From Candidatus Accumulibacter propinquus (GTDB lineage: Bacteria; Pseudomonadota; Gammaproteobacteria; Burkholderiales; Rhodocyclaceae), in assembly GCA_016714935.1 (NCBI GenBank), contig JADKBU010000009.1:77120-141119 (forward strand): a stretch of DNA of 64,000 nt, read 5' to 3'. This document shows, piece after piece, positions 26,392 to 36,741 of the stretch. A program made the translations under genes and the position numbers. Numbering within the stretch: the first letter of the stretch is position 1; the number at the start of each line of letters is the position of its first letter. The notes under the pieces were generated by a model. It had not been told where the DNA came from and searched no databases. It saw only the letters and a program-made list of their open reading frames with translations.

Positions 26392-28108
26392 TCAAGCGTT
26401 GGTGCTGCCGAGAACCTCATCAAGAGAGGTCAGACCCTGCTTGACCTTCAGCAGGCCGGAACGACGCAGGTCATTGACGCCTTCCTTTCGGGCCTGGATC
26501 GCAATATCAAGCTCCGTACCGCTGGACATGATGATGCGCTGAATCGCTTCAGTCACCGGCATGACCTCATACAGACCCACCCCTTCCCTTGTAGCCGCTT
26601 CCTTTGCAACGCTCGCATTCCCCTGGACCATAGAGGGTCCAGGTACCATCGAGATCGCTTTCCCGGAAGCCGGCATTGAGCAGGGTTTCAATCGGCGTGT
26701 CCAGCGGCTTCTTGCAGGTGCACAATCGGCGAACCAGCCGTTGCGCGGTGATCAACAGGATGCTCGAAGCCAGATTGAATGTCGGGATGCCCATGTTCAT
26801 CAGGCGGGTCAGCGTCGCTGGCGCATCATTGGTGTGCAGGGTGGACAGCACCATGTGTCCGGTCTGTGCAGCCTTGATCGCAATCTCTGCGGTTTCAATG
26901 TCGCGAATCTCACCGACCATGATGATGTCCGGGTCCTGACGCAGAAAAGCCTTGAGGGCTATCGGAAAGGTCAGTCCGGCACGGTCATCGACATTGACCT
27001 GATTGATTCCCGGCAAGGGAATTTCGGCCGGATCTTCCGCCGTGGCAATATTGACCCCGGGCTTGTTCAGGATGTTGAGGCAGGTGTAGAGCGAAACGGT
27101 TTTTCCCGAACCTGTCGGGCCGGTAACCAGGATCATTCCGTAGGGACGATGGATCGCGTCAAGCAGAACCGACTTTTGTTCAGGCTCATAGCCCAGAGCG
27201 TCGATACCGAGACTGGCGCTGGCTGGATCAAGAATCCGCAAGACGATCTTTTCGCCGTACATCGTCGGCAAGGTGCTGACGCGGAAGTCGATCGACCGAT
27301 TCTTCGAAAGCACCAGACGCATGCGCCCGTCCTGCGGGACGCGTTTTTCGGCAATGTTGAGTCGTGAAATCACCTTGATGCGCGAGGCAATCTTGTCCTT
27401 GATGACCAGGGGCGGCGCTGCCACTTCCCGCAAAATGCCATCGGTGCGAAATCGGATACGATAGCTTTTTTCATAGGGTTCGAAGTGGATGTCAGACGAA
27501 CCCTCGTTGATCGCATCGAGCATCATCTTCTGAATGAACCTGACCACGGGGGCGTCATCAACTTCGAGGCTGCTCGCATCATCCACCTTCTCCGGACTCT
27601 GCTCGTCGGTAAACTCAAGGTTGATGTCCTCGCTGGTAAAACTCTTCAGGGTCTCCTCGACCGACTCGGACAGCTTGGTGACCAGCGGACCGAGTTTGTT
27701 TTCCTCGACGATTACCGGGTCAACTGCCAGGCCGGTCTGAAAGCGAATCTCGTCAAGCGCTCGCAGATTGGTCGGGTCGGCGATGGCGATGGCCAGGCGA
27801 TTGCCGCGCTTGTGCAATGGCACCACGCGATGAGTCGCAATCAACTTCCGGTCAATGGCGTTCTTCTGAATATAGGAATCGTCGAACGCAGTCAGATCGA
27901 GCAGCGGATAACCGAACTTGTCTGCAGCGAAACGTGCAAATTCCAGGAAGGTGCCTTTCTTGGCTCCCACCAGTTGCTCTATCAGCGAAGTCTTCTTGGC
28001 CGCTGCTTGGGCGAGCAGAGACTCGGCCTCGGCTTCCTTGAGTCGGCCAGCTTGTACCAGCGCACGGGCGAAACCGCTAAGCGGTGATTGTTGCGGATTG
28101 GCTGCCAT
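26392..28108 (-). pseudogene. pilB: type IV pilus assembly ATPase PilB, one-base frameshift
   Basis: Hexameric ATPase driving pilus extension. The first 500 or so residues contain the N-terminal MshEN-like domain and the linker. They then show Walker A (VTGPTGSGKTVSLYTCL), an Asp box, Walker B region (DPDIIMVGEIRDIETAEIAIKAAQTGHMVLSTLHTN) and the zinc-binding cysteines (CTCKKP and CERCKG). At 26580-26583 a run of four C (G on the coding strand) replaces the expected three. The frame shifts after GYKGR; the correct C-terminus (VGLYEVMPVTEAIQRIIM to the end, stop at 26392) continues one frame over. The span is 3n+1. A homopolymer sequencing error is likely. Confidence 0.93.
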
Positions 28109-28348
28109 ATTTCGCGATAGGACCCTGCAACGCGTTATGAACCATCAGGTCCCGGCTATACCGAGTTGGCCTACTCGATGATGCATTGCCTGAGAGCGTT
28201 TGTAAAGCAGTCGCCGCGCAGGCGAGCGCCAGCACCAGCAGGCCCGCCGACTACCGCAGGCAGCGATGACTGGCATATGCCTCCCAAACACAGCGATCAC
28301 CGCAATCGGCACCCGGCCAGCATGGGGCATCGCTGCAAAGCCACGCCG

Positions 28349-30637
28349 CTACTTGCTCGCCGCGTCCACCACCACCAGTGCGGTCATGTCAACCACCCTG
28401 CGGACCGACGAAGTCGGAGCCAGAACATGCACCGGACGCGCGGCGCCAAGGAGGATCGGCCCCACCGACATCCCCTCGCCGCCGGTCACCTTGAGCAGGT
28501 TATAGGAAATATTGGCGGCATCGAGATTGGGCATTACCAGCACGTTGGCCTCACCGCTCAGTGGCGACTCCGGGTCCGATTGCCTGCGGATGGCTTCGGA
28601 GAGCGCACTTTCACCGTGCATTTCGCCGTCGACCTCCAGGTCGGGCGCTCTGGCACGCACGATTCGCGCGGCTTCGGCCACTTTGCTCGCGGAGGCACTC
28701 TGTGAGGATCCGAAGTTCGAATGCGACAGCATCGCCACCTTCGGCCTGATCTTGAAGCGACGAACCGCGTCTACCGCCATCAGCGCAATTTCCGCCAGTT
28801 GCGCGGCGTCGGGCTCTTCGTTGACATGCGTATCGCAGAGGAACAGCGCGCGTCCGGGCAACAACAAGTGGGTCATCGCCGCCATCGTGCTGCAGCCTGG
28901 AGCCTTGCCGATGATCTCATCGACCTGGCGCAGATGATGAGCGAAACGGCCGGACAGACCACAGATCATGCCGTCGGCGTAACCGAGCTTGAGCAGGATG
29001 GCGCCGATGATGGTGTTGTCGCTGCGCAGGCGGGTCTTGGCGATGTCGATCGTCACCCCTTGGCGCTTCCGCAGTTGATGATAGGTCGTCCAGCATTCCT
29101 TGTAGCGCTGGTCACTGTTGGGATCGACCACCTCGAAATGCGTACCGACACGCAGCTTCGAGCCAATCCTCTCGAGCCGTGCGGCAATCACATCGGGGCG
29201 ACCAATCAGGATCGGGCTGGTCAGGCCTTCATTGAGAATCGTCTGCGTCGCGCGCAGGATCCGCTCATCCTCCCCGTCCGGATAGACGATGCGTGTCTTC
29301 CGCCCACGCCTGGCCGCCGAAAACACGGCACGCATACCGACGCCCGTACGGTAAACGAACTCCCTGAGCTTTTCGCGATAGGCAGGCAGGTCGGCAATCG
29401 GCCTCGTCGCGATGCCGGAACTCATCGCCGCCTGGGCCACGGCCGGCGCGATGGTGGTTATCAAACGGGGATCGAACGGCTTGGGAATCAGGTACTCCGG
29501 GCCAAAGGAAAGGTGCTCACCGGGATAGGCCATGGCCACCTCGTCACTCACCTCTTCCTGCGCCATCGCCGCCAGCGCCTTGACGCAGGCCATCTTCATC
29601 TGTTCATTGATGCCCGTTGCACCGACGTCAAGGGCGCCGCGGAAAATGAACGGAAAACACAGGACATTGTTGACCTGGTTGGGGTAGTCGGAGCGCCCGG
29701 TGGCCATGAGCACGTCCGGACGCACTTCTCGGGCAAGCTCGGGCATGATCTCGGGGGTCGGGTTGGCCAGAGCGAAGACGATCGGCTGCCTGGCCATGCG
29801 CCGGAGCATATCCGGTTCGAGGGCGCCGGCGGCCGAGAGCCCGAGGAACACGTCGGCTCCGTCCAGTGCTTCCGACAGGGTTCTGGCGTCGGTGGTCCGG
29901 GCGTAACGCGCTTTGGTCGGTTCCATGTTCTCGTCGCGACCGACGTAGACCACGCCTTTCGAGTCGCAGACGATGATGTTCTCGCGCTGGACACCCAGGT
30001 CGCACCACAGGTTGAGACAGGAAATGGCCGCCGCGCCTGCGCCGGAGCAAACCACCGTCACTTCGGCGATTTTCTTGCCGGTCACCTTGAGCGCGTTCAG
30101 GATCGCGGCCGACGAGATGATCGCCGTGCCATGCTGATCGTCATGAAAGACCGGAATTGACATCCTCTCCTTGAGCTTGGCCTCGATGTAGAAACACTGC
30201 GGGGCCTTGATGTCTTCCAGGTTGATGCCGCCAAGTGTCGGTTCCATGGCGGCGATCATGTCGATCAGTCGGTCTGGGTCATTTTCGGCGAGTTCGATGT
30301 CGAACACATCGATCCCGGCGAACTTCTTGAACAGACAACCCTTGCCTTCCATCACCGGTTTGGCGGCCAGAGGACCGATATTCCCGAGGCCGAGCACCGC
30401 CGTACCATTGGTGATGACACCGACCAGATTCGCCCGCGAGGTGTACAGGCTGGCCGTGCCGGGATCATCGACGATGGCATGGCAGGCGTAGGCCACGCCT
30501 GGCGAATAAGCCAGTGCCAGGTCGATCTGGTTGCTGAGACCCTTGGTGGGCTGGACGGCTATCTTGCCAGCAGTCGGGTAACGGTGATACTCAAGGGCTG
30601 CCTCGCGAAGTTCGTTCTGGCGTGGATCGTTTTCCAT
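28349..30637 (-). CDS. maeB: NADP-dependent malic enzyme fused to phosphotransacetylase-like domain
   Basis: Oxidative decarboxylation of malate to pyruvate with NADPH formation. The 762-residue product has the malic enzyme N-domain ([52 protein letters not shown]) and NAD(P)-binding domain ([17 protein letters not shown]). A C-terminal domain of about 330 residues resembles phosphate acetyltransferase ([33 protein letters not shown]). In MaeB hybrids the PTA part is regulatory rather than catalytic. ATG at 30637 is chosen because AGGAGG lies six bases upstream; an in-frame ATG 27 bases earlier lacks a good site. It is monocistronic by spacing. Confidence 0.95.
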   Translation of the reverse strand: MENDPRQNELREAALEYHRYPTAGKIAVQPTKGLSNQIDLALAYSPGVAYACHAIVDDPGTASLYTSRANLVGVITNGTAVLGLGNIGPLAAKPVMEGKGCLFKKFAGIDVFDIELAENDPDRLIDMIAAMEPTLGGINLEDIKAPQCFYIEAKLKERMSIPVFHDDQHGTAIISSAAILNALKVTGKKIAEVTVVCSGAGAAAISCLNLWCDLGVQRENIIVCDSKGVVYVGRDENMEPTKARYARTTDARTLSEALDGADVFLGLSAAGALEPDMLRRMARQPIVFALANPTPEIMPELAREVRPDVLMATGRSDYPNQVNNVLCFPFIFRGALDVGATGINEQMKMACVKALAAMAQEEVSDEVAMAYPGEHLSFGPEYLIPKPFDPRLITTIAPAVAQAAMSSGIATRPIADLPAYREKLREFVYRTGVGMRAVFSAARRGRKTRIVYPDGEDERILRATQTILNEGLTSPILIGRPDVIAARLERIGSKLRVGTHFEVVDPNSDQRYKECWTTYHQLRKRQGVTIDIAKTRLRSDNTIIGAILLKLGYADGMICGLSGRFAHHLRQVDEIIGKAPGCSTMAAMTHLLLPGRALFLCDTHVNEEPDAAQLAEIALMAVDAVRRFKIRPKVAMLSHSNFGSSQSASASKVAEAARIVRARAPDLEVDGEMHGESALSEAIRRQSDPESPLSGEANVLVMPNLDAANISYNLLKVTGGEGMSVGPILLGAARPVHVLAPTSSVRRVVDMTALVVVDAASK

Positions 30638-30935
30638 TCTGCCTCCTGACGTGCTGTTCATCAAAGCAAAAGCGCGACACTTTAGCCGACTGCCGCGGTT
30701 AACACAAAACTCATGTTATCGCGATATTCGCCAACGCACGCTGCGGGTGCCGTTGCGAAGCAGAAATACAGTTGCACGGCGACCGCCGTAGACCGTGCCA
30801 TCGGTATCGACCGGGGTGCGGCCTCCACCGCTGCGGGCGTGGCAGAGGTAGAATGATCGGCGCACGCGCAACCGCCATGCCATGGGGCTATTCCTGCGGT
30901 GGCGACGGGCATTCGACTTGAATGGGAGATGATGA

Positions 30936-32984
30936 ATGGGCCAGACCGCCACCAGTAACCTTCGCACTGTCGCTCTCGTTGGCCACGGGGCCGCCGGCAA
31001 GACCACACTTGCCGAAAGCCTGCTCGCCGCAGCCGGAGCCATCAGCAGCCGCGGCGCTGTCGAGAAAGGCAGCACCGTTTGCGATTTCGACCCGCAAGAG
31101 AAGGAATTCGGCCACTCGCTGAATGCCGCGCTGGCAAGTTTTTCCTGGCAAGGGGCGCAGGTGCACCTGATCGACACACCCGGCTTCCCCGATTTCGCCG
31201 GCCCGGCGATCGGCGCGCTCGCGGCCGTGGACACGGCCCTGGTGGTGATCAGCGCGCAGAACGGCATTGAGCTTTCGAGCGAACGGATGATGAAACTGGC
31301 CGCGGCACGTGGAGTGTGCCGGATGATCGTGATCAACAAGATCGATGCCGAGAACGTCAATCTGCCGGCACTGGTCGGCGAAATTCGCGAGCGCTTCGGT
31401 CGGGAGTGCATGTTGCTCGATTTGCCGGCCAAACAGGGCAGCGACGTGGTGGAATTGCTCGGGCACGATGACGGCGAAAGCGATTTCGAGTCGGTGGCAG
31501 CGGCGCACCGCGCGCTGATCGATCAGATCGTCGAAGAAGACGAGGATCTGCTCGCGAAATACCTTGACGAAGGCGTCGATCCCAGCCCCGACGAACTGCA
31601 CCTGCCCTTTGAAAAGGCGCTGCGTGCCGGCCATCTGATTCCAATTCTCTTCGTTTCTGCAAAAACCGGTGCCGGCATCCTGCAGTTGCTCGATGTGCTC
31701 GCCAGACTGGCCCCGAATCCGGCAGAGGGTAACCCGCCGCCGTTCTACCGCGGCGAACCCGGCGGTCCGGTGGAAGCCTTCCATGCCGAGCCAGACCCTC
31801 AGAAGCACGTGCTGGCGCACGTCTTCAAGGTCGTCAGCGATCCCTTCATCGGCAAGGTCGGTGTCTTCCGCGTCCATCAGGGAACGATCCGCCGGGACTC
31901 GCAACTCTTCGTCGGCGACAGCAAGCGTCCGTTCAAGGTCGGCCACATGTATCGCCTGCAGGGCAAGGAGTATGTCGAGGTCGAGACGCTGGTACCCGGC
32001 GATCTGGGGGCCATCGCCAAGGTCGAGGAAATCGAGTTTGACTGCGTGCTGCACGATTCGCATGATGAAGACCATATCCACCTGAAGCCTCTCGAGTTTC
32101 CGCAGCCGATGCACGGCCTGGCGGTACATGCGCGGCGCAAGGCCGACGAGCAGCGTCTGTTCGAGATCCTGCACAAGCTTGAGGTCGAGGACCCCTGCTT
32201 CCGCATCGAGCGTCACCCGACGACCAACGAAACGGTGATTCGCGGCATTGGCGAAATGCACCTGCGCGCCAAGTTGACACGTCTGTCGCAGCAGTACAAG
32301 CTCGAACTCGACACCAAGCCGCCCCAGATTGCCTACCGCGAAGCCATCACGGGTACCGCCGAAGGGCACTGCCGGCACAAGAAGCAGAGCGGTGGCGCTG
32401 GCCAGTTCGGTGAAGTCATGCTGCGTGTGGAGCCACTCGAACGTGGCGCCGGTTTCGACTTCGTCGATATCGTCAAGGGTGGCGTCATCCCGGGCGTATT
32501 CATGGCAGCCGTGGAAAAGGGCGTTCGCCAGGCACTTGCCGACGGCGTCGTCGCCGGCTTCCCGGTCGAGGATTTGCGGGTCACCGTACACGACGGCAAA
32601 TCGCATCCGGTCGACGGCAAGGACATCGCATTTTTCACCGCAGCCCGCAAGGCCACCGTCGACGCGATTCGGGCCGCCAGGCCGATCATCCTCGAACCGC
32701 TGGTCAACATTGAAATCCTCGCACCGGACGCGATGACCGGTGATGTCACCGGCGACCTGTCCAGCAAGCGCGGCCACCTGACCGGCACACAGCCGCGCGG
32801 CCCCGGCGTGATGGCCATCACCGGTCAGGTACCGCTGGCCGAACTCGAGGGCTACCAGTCACGCCTCAAGTCGCTGACCGGCGGCGAGGGTTCCTACAGC
32901 ATCGAATTCTCGCACTACGCGCAGGTTCCGCCGGCCACGCAGCAGCAACTGGCTTCGCAACACAAGGTCGTCGAGGAGGAGTAG
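30936..32984 (+). CDS. elongation factor G-like GTPase (EF-G paralogue)
   Basis: A 682-residue translational GTPase with G1 GHGAAGKTT, G3 DTPGF and G4 NKID. Domains II-V of EF-G follow (HVFKVVSDPFIGKVGVFRVHQG, IERHPTTNETVIRGIGEMHL, GGAGQFGEVMLRVEP, GVFMAAVEKGVRQAL, GHLTGTQPRGPGV). Compared with canonical EF-G the sequence is diverged in the switch regions, and it is not in a str operon with rpsL, rpsG and tuf. It therefore looks like the EF-G-like (FusA2-type) paralogue of beta-proteobacteria. A role in ribosome recycling, rescue or conditional translation is possible but not shown. plsB follows 23 bases later. Confidence 0.88.
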   Translation: MGQTATSNLRTVALVGHGAAGKTTLAESLLAAAGAISSRGAVEKGSTVCDFDPQEKEFGHSLNAALASFSWQGAQVHLIDTPGFPDFAGPAIGALAAVDTALVVISAQNGIELSSERMMKLAAARGVCRMIVINKIDAENVNLPALVGEIRERFGRECMLLDLPAKQGSDVVELLGHDDGESDFESVAAAHRALIDQIVEEDEDLLAKYLDEGVDPSPDELHLPFEKALRAGHLIPILFVSAKTGAGILQLLDVLARLAPNPAEGNPPPFYRGEPGGPVEAFHAEPDPQKHVLAHVFKVVSDPFIGKVGVFRVHQGTIRRDSQLFVGDSKRPFKVGHMYRLQGKEYVEVETLVPGDLGAIAKVEEIEFDCVLHDSHDEDHIHLKPLEFPQPMHGLAVHARRKADEQRLFEILHKLEVEDPCFRIERHPTTNETVIRGIGEMHLRAKLTRLSQQYKLELDTKPPQIAYREAITGTAEGHCRHKKQSGGAGQFGEVMLRVEPLERGAGFDFVDIVKGGVIPGVFMAAVEKGVRQALADGVVAGFPVEDLRVTVHDGKSHPVDGKDIAFFTAARKATVDAIRAARPIILEPLVNIEILAPDAMTGDVTGDLSSKRGHLTGTQPRGPGVMAITGQVPLAELEGYQSRLKSLTGGEGSYSIEFSHYAQVPPATQQQLASQHKVVEEE

Positions 32985-33007
32985 GAGACCGGGCAGGCGC
33001 CGGGCGC

Positions 33008-35485
33008 GTGACCGTGGTCGACTTTTTCAAGTTATCCGACTGGTTCATCCGGCTGGCCCGCCGCCTGCTGTATCTATGGGTACGCACCTCGGTATTTCCC
33101 GAGAATCCTTCCGAACTGGGCCTGGATCCAGCGAAACCGGTTTGCTACGTTCTACAGGACAGGCATCTCTCGAACCTCCTGGTACTCTTCGAGGAATCGC
33201 GGAGAACCGGGTTGCCGCGTGCAGAGGCAACCATCACCTTGGGCAGGCAAGTCCTGCCCCGCTCGTTCTTCTTCCTGAATCGTGACCGCAGCCTTGCCGG
33301 CAGGGCTCGCGATGGCAGCAGCTACTCGCTATTGCTCGCCCGCCTGATCAGCCAGGCGATTGCCGACCCCCTGATCGATGTACAGCTGGTACCGGTCGTC
33401 ATCCTCTGGGGCCGCAGTCCGGACAAGCAGGATTCGGTTCTCAAGGCCTTGTTCTCGGAAACCTGGCGTCCGCCAGGCGCCTGGCGGCAAATGCTGGCCA
33501 TCCTGCTGCACGGTCGCAATGTGCTGGTTCGTTACAACGCCGCAATTTCACTACGCGATCTCCTGCAGGGAGGGCTCGCTGAAGAACCCGCGCTACGAAA
33601 ACTGTCGCGCGTGTTGCGAGTCCATTTCCGTCGCCAACGGCAAATGGCGATCGGACCCGACCTCTCGCACCGCAATACCCAGGTTGACGCGGTGCTTGCC
33701 GGCGAACAGGTGCGCGCGGCGATCGCCAGCGAGGCGGCAATTGCCGGCATCTCGGCAGGAGAAGCCAAAGCCCGCGCCGCCAACTTCGCGATCGAGATCG
33801 CGTCCGACTATTCCTATGGTGTCGTGCGCGCACTCGAACTCTTCCTGTCCTGGTTATGGACCAGGCTTTACGACGGCACCGAGTTGCATAACTTCGATAC
33901 CGTCACTCGCATCGCTGCGGGACACGAGATCGTTTATGTGCCCTGCCACCGCAGCCATATCGATTATCTGCTGCTGTCGTACATCATCATCCGCAAGGGG
34001 CTGACGCCACCGCATATCGCTGCCGGCGCCAACCTCAACCTGCCACTGGTCGGATCACTGCTGCGCCGCGGGGGCGCCTTTTTTCTGCGCCGCAGTTTCA
34101 AGGGCGAGCCGCTGTATGCGGCGGTGTTCCACGAATACCTGCATCTGATGCTCGCGCGAGGCTTCCCGATCGAGTATTTCATCGAAGGTGGGCGCAGCCG
34201 CAGTGGACGGATGCTGACCCCAAAAGCCGGCATCCTCGGAATGACGGTTCAAAGCTTCATTCGCGAGCACGCGCGGCCGCTGGTTTTCGTTCCGGTGTAC
34301 ATCGGTTACGAGAAATTGATCGAGGGCCGCAGCTACCTCGGTGAACTGGCCGGCAAGCCCAAACAACGCGAATCGTTGTGGGGCCTTGTCACGAGTGTAC
34401 GCAACATCAAACGCGTTTTCGGCAAGGTACACGTGAATTTTGGCGAACCGCTGGAACTCGCCGGCTTTCTCGACCAGCAACAGCCCGGCTGGAGCGAAGA
34501 AACCACGGCCAGCCAATCGCTATGGTCGCGCAGTGCGACGCGCAATGCGGCAGCGGAGCTCGCCAAGCGCATCAACGAGGCGGCCGTAGTCAATCCGGTG
34601 AACCTGATCGCACTCGCGCTGCTCGCCACCCCCAAGCACACCGCCGATGAACACGCACTGCAGCGGATGATCGTGCACTACCAGGCACTGCTTCGCGAAG
34701 CACCGTATGCGCCGACGACGATTCCCTGCCCGCTCGACGCGCAGCAGGTGGTGACCTACGCCGAGCGACTCGCAGTCGTCGAGCGTTTCGCCGATCCACT
34801 GGGCGATCTGATCCGCGTGCGTGACGAGCAGGCGCCCTTGCTCGCCTATTTTCGCAACAACGTACTGCATGTTTTCGCCCTGCCGGCGCTGGTCGCCTGC
34901 CTGCTGAGTCACAACCGCCGCCTCGATGCCGCGCGCGTGACACGTGCGGTGAGCGGCATTTGCGCCCTGATGCGCGCGGAACTGTTTCTCCGCTGGCCAC
35001 CCGGCGAGCTGGAAGCCGCCACCGAAGCAGTCATTCGCGTCCTGCTCGCGCGCGGACTGCTGTGTCGATCGCCAACATCGGGAAGGCTCGCCGCACCGGA
35101 ACCGATCAGCCAGGAATTTGCCGAACTGCATCTGCTCGGGGAAACCATCCGCCCCCTGCTGGAACGTCACTTCCTCGCCCTGGCGCTCCTCGATCGGCAG
35201 GGCAGCGGCCAACTCACCCGCCAGGCGCTCGAAGACAACTGCCACCTGCTGGCACAGCGGCTATCACTGCTCTACGAATTCAATACGCCGGAATTCCCCG
35301 AGAAGGCCACCTTCTCCGCCTTCATCGCCAACCTGATCGAGGCCGACTTTCTGCACGAGGACGACCAGGGACTGCTGCACTTCGACGAGCGTCTGATGAC
35401 CCCGCTGACGCACTCGGAACTCGTTCTCTCCGTCGAAGCGCGACGCGCCATTCGGCGCATCGCGGGTGCCGGCGTGGCCAAGTAG
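33008..35485 (+). CDS. plsB: glycerol-3-phosphate 1-O-acyltransferase PlsB
   Basis: Membrane acyltransferase for the first step of phospholipid synthesis. The 825-residue product shows the four acyltransferase blocks: block I with the catalytic HX4D (VPCHRSHIDYLLLSYI), block II around GAFFLRRSFKGEPLY, block III with EYFIEGGRSRSGRML and block IV with RPLVFVPVYIGYEKLIEG. The N-terminal region (FFKLSDWFIRLARRLLYLWVRTSVFPE) fits PlsB. The start is a GTG at 33008; no better ATG exists. It follows the EF-G-like gene by 23 bases and may be cotranscribed with it. Confidence 0.93.
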   Translation: MTVVDFFKLSDWFIRLARRLLYLWVRTSVFPENPSELGLDPAKPVCYVLQDRHLSNLLVLFEESRRTGLPRAEATITLGRQVLPRSFFFLNRDRSLAGRARDGSSYSLLLARLISQAIADPLIDVQLVPVVILWGRSPDKQDSVLKALFSETWRPPGAWRQMLAILLHGRNVLVRYNAAISLRDLLQGGLAEEPALRKLSRVLRVHFRRQRQMAIGPDLSHRNTQVDAVLAGEQVRAAIASEAAIAGISAGEAKARAANFAIEIASDYSYGVVRALELFLSWLWTRLYDGTELHNFDTVTRIAAGHEIVYVPCHRSHIDYLLLSYIIIRKGLTPPHIAAGANLNLPLVGSLLRRGGAFFLRRSFKGEPLYAAVFHEYLHLMLARGFPIEYFIEGGRSRSGRMLTPKAGILGMTVQSFIREHARPLVFVPVYIGYEKLIEGRSYLGELAGKPKQRESLWGLVTSVRNIKRVFGKVHVNFGEPLELAGFLDQQQPGWSEETTASQSLWSRSATRNAAAELAKRINEAAVVNPVNLIALALLATPKHTADEHALQRMIVHYQALLREAPYAPTTIPCPLDAQQVVTYAERLAVVERFADPLGDLIRVRDEQAPLLAYFRNNVLHVFALPALVACLLSHNRRLDAARVTRAVSGICALMRAELFLRWPPGELEAATEAVIRVLLARGLLCRSPTSGRLAAPEPISQEFAELHLLGETIRPLLERHFLALALLDRQGSGQLTRQALEDNCHLLAQRLSLLYEFNTPEFPEKATFSAFIANLIEADFLHEDDQGLLHFDERLMTPLTHSELVLSVEARRAIRRIAGAGVAK

Positions 35486-35511
35486 CCGCGCACGCAGAAA
35501 TCCCGAAATGC

Positions 35512-36207
35512 TCAGGCCCGGCCGCCCGGACCGCGCCGGGCCGCCTGCTCGAGGCGCTCCTTCTCGGCCAGAACCCTGTTCGCATACTCGGTTTCGGCAT
35601 CCTCTGACGAGCCCCCATAATGCTGCAGCCCGGCAATCAGGCTGCCACGCCAGCGAATCGCCTCCTCAAGGACGTGTACGCCCACCTGAATGTTGGTTAC
35701 CGGATCGAGAAACGGCTGCTCGCCAGCTCCGCGCGGCACCTTGTCGAGGTGGTAGCCGGGGATCACCTGCATCAGCCCTTTGGCACCACTCGCACTTTCG
35801 GCAAAGGGGTTGAAACGGGACTCGATGCCGATGATGGCGACGATCAACAGCGGATCGAGACGCCGTTCCCTGCCCACGGCCTGTGCTGCCTCGAAGACCG
35901 GCACCAGCGCTTCCGGGGCAACCCGGTAACGACGCGAGACATAGTCCAGGACACGCTGCAATCGCGGCGAAAGGATTTCGGAAGCAGGTTTGCTGACGAC
36001 CACTTCAGCAGCTTCGGCGTCGGCTTCGGCCACAGGCTCGGTGGCCGCCGCTTGCGGCGGCTCAGCCACCGCACTTTCGCCGAAAAACGGCTTGAATGTC
36101 CCCAGCGCAACCATCAGTCCGATGGTGATCAGGCTATGTTGTATGAAACTCAAGGTGGCGTCAGTGCGACGCCCGGTTGTATTTCTCAGTGATAATGTTG
36201 CGGACAT
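35512..36207 (-). CDS. lytic transglycosylase, SLT domain
   Basis: A 231-residue murein-cleaving enzyme. An N-terminal helix (SLITIGLMVALGTF) acts as anchor or signal, followed by a Pro/Ala/Glu-rich linker. The transglycosylase domain carries the catalytic Glu in VAIIGIESRFNPFAESASGAKGLMQVIP and ends in a region with LQHYGGSS. It should act on periplasmic peptidoglycan. A GAAGGAG ribosome site precedes ATG 36207. The gene has a structured upstream region (36278-36394) that may be part of its 5' leader. It converges with plsB, 26 bases away. Confidence 0.9.
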   Translation of the reverse strand: MSATLSLRNTTGRRTDATLSFIQHSLITIGLMVALGTFKPFFGESAVAEPPQAAATEPVAEADAEAAEVVVSKPASEILSPRLQRVLDYVSRRYRVAPEALVPVFEAAQAVGRERRLDPLLIVAIIGIESRFNPFAESASGAKGLMQVIPGYHLDKVPRGAGEQPFLDPVTNIQVGVHVLEEAIRWRGSLIAGLQHYGGSSEDAETEYANRVLAEKERLEQAARRGPGGRA

Positions 36208-36277
36208 GCTCTCTCCTTCACTTTGGTCGTCGCGCCAATCAAACGGCTCGACGATGGACGGTTACAGGCGGGTGCAA

Positions 36278-36394
36278 GGCCTCGAAAACCTGGGGGATAG
36301 TTCCCCTGAGGCCGGAACTCTGTACGGCCCGAAGGGCCAGAAAACAGAGCGGCGAAAATGCAGATGGGCAGCTTCGGTACATCGGTTTGCTGCC
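36278..36394. ncRNA. unidentified structured region, three stem-loops
   Basis: Three perfect-stem hairpins follow each other. The first is GGCCTC/GAGGCC (36278-36313) with an inner GGGG/CCCC. The second is CTCTGT/ACAGAG (36318-36349) with inner GGCCC-GAA-GGGCC. The third is GGCAGC/GCTGCC (36367-36394). On the minus strand this lies 71-187 bases upstream of the transglycosylase start, as a leader or riboswitch would. On the plus strand it could be a small RNA or CNNM leader. I compared it by eye with GEMM, yybP-ykoY, ydaO, SAH, glycine and 6S consensus features and found no match. Confidence 0.35.
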
Positions 36395-36671
36395 GGAGAA
36401 ATTGCAGTCTATTGATTAATCTCGATTTGGTCAACCCGCATCGAAAATCCGGGAGCACAGCGCCTGCACCTGTGGCCCCGGAAATGCCTTCCGCATCGCC
36501 TGCCGCGACCCTTTGCCGCAGCCTCCGGCCGAGCCGGCGGCGCAGATGATGGCCGTACCGTGGCCTCGCAATTCGGACCTGGAATCACCTTGTCAAGTTG
36601 GTCTGGCAGCGGCCAGGAAGTGCGGACCGAAGGTTTAGCGCCCGGAGGCGCTTGCCGGGAGAATGCCGCAC

Positions 36672-36689
36672 TGTGGTAGTGTTACCACA
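36672..36689. promoter_or_regulatory. dyad symmetry TGTGGTA-N4-TACCACA
   Basis: A perfect seven-base inverted repeat with a four-base spacer, 53 bases upstream of the CNNM gene start. The spacing and half-site size suit a dimeric repressor operator; it could also form a small hairpin in the leader. No regulator is identified. Confidence 0.35.
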
Positions 36690-36741
36690 TAGCTCACCGT
36701 GGCGACAAGCCAGACGAACTTCTTTAGCGTCGCAACCATCT

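Larger units (their letters stand above)
36208..36741. other. intergenic region between lytic transglycosylase and CNNM gene
   Basis: About 530 bases between divergent genes with no convincing protein gene. It contains three consecutive stem-loops (36278-36394, listed separately) and a TGTGGTA-N4-TACCACA dyad at 36672-36689. Promoters for both flanking genes should lie here. Confidence 0.6.

Noticed and set aside
28721..30160. 479-codon plus-strand open frame
   Set aside because: Antisense to maeB; compositionally a codon-bias shadow.
30888..32777. 629-codon minus-strand open frame
   Set aside because: Shadow of the EF-G-like gene in a GC-rich genome; no recognisable motif.
36278..36394. 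tmRNA, RNase P RNA, 6S RNA or a known riboswitch
   Set aside because: Key conserved sequences of each were looked for and not found; only unspecific hairpin structure is supported.
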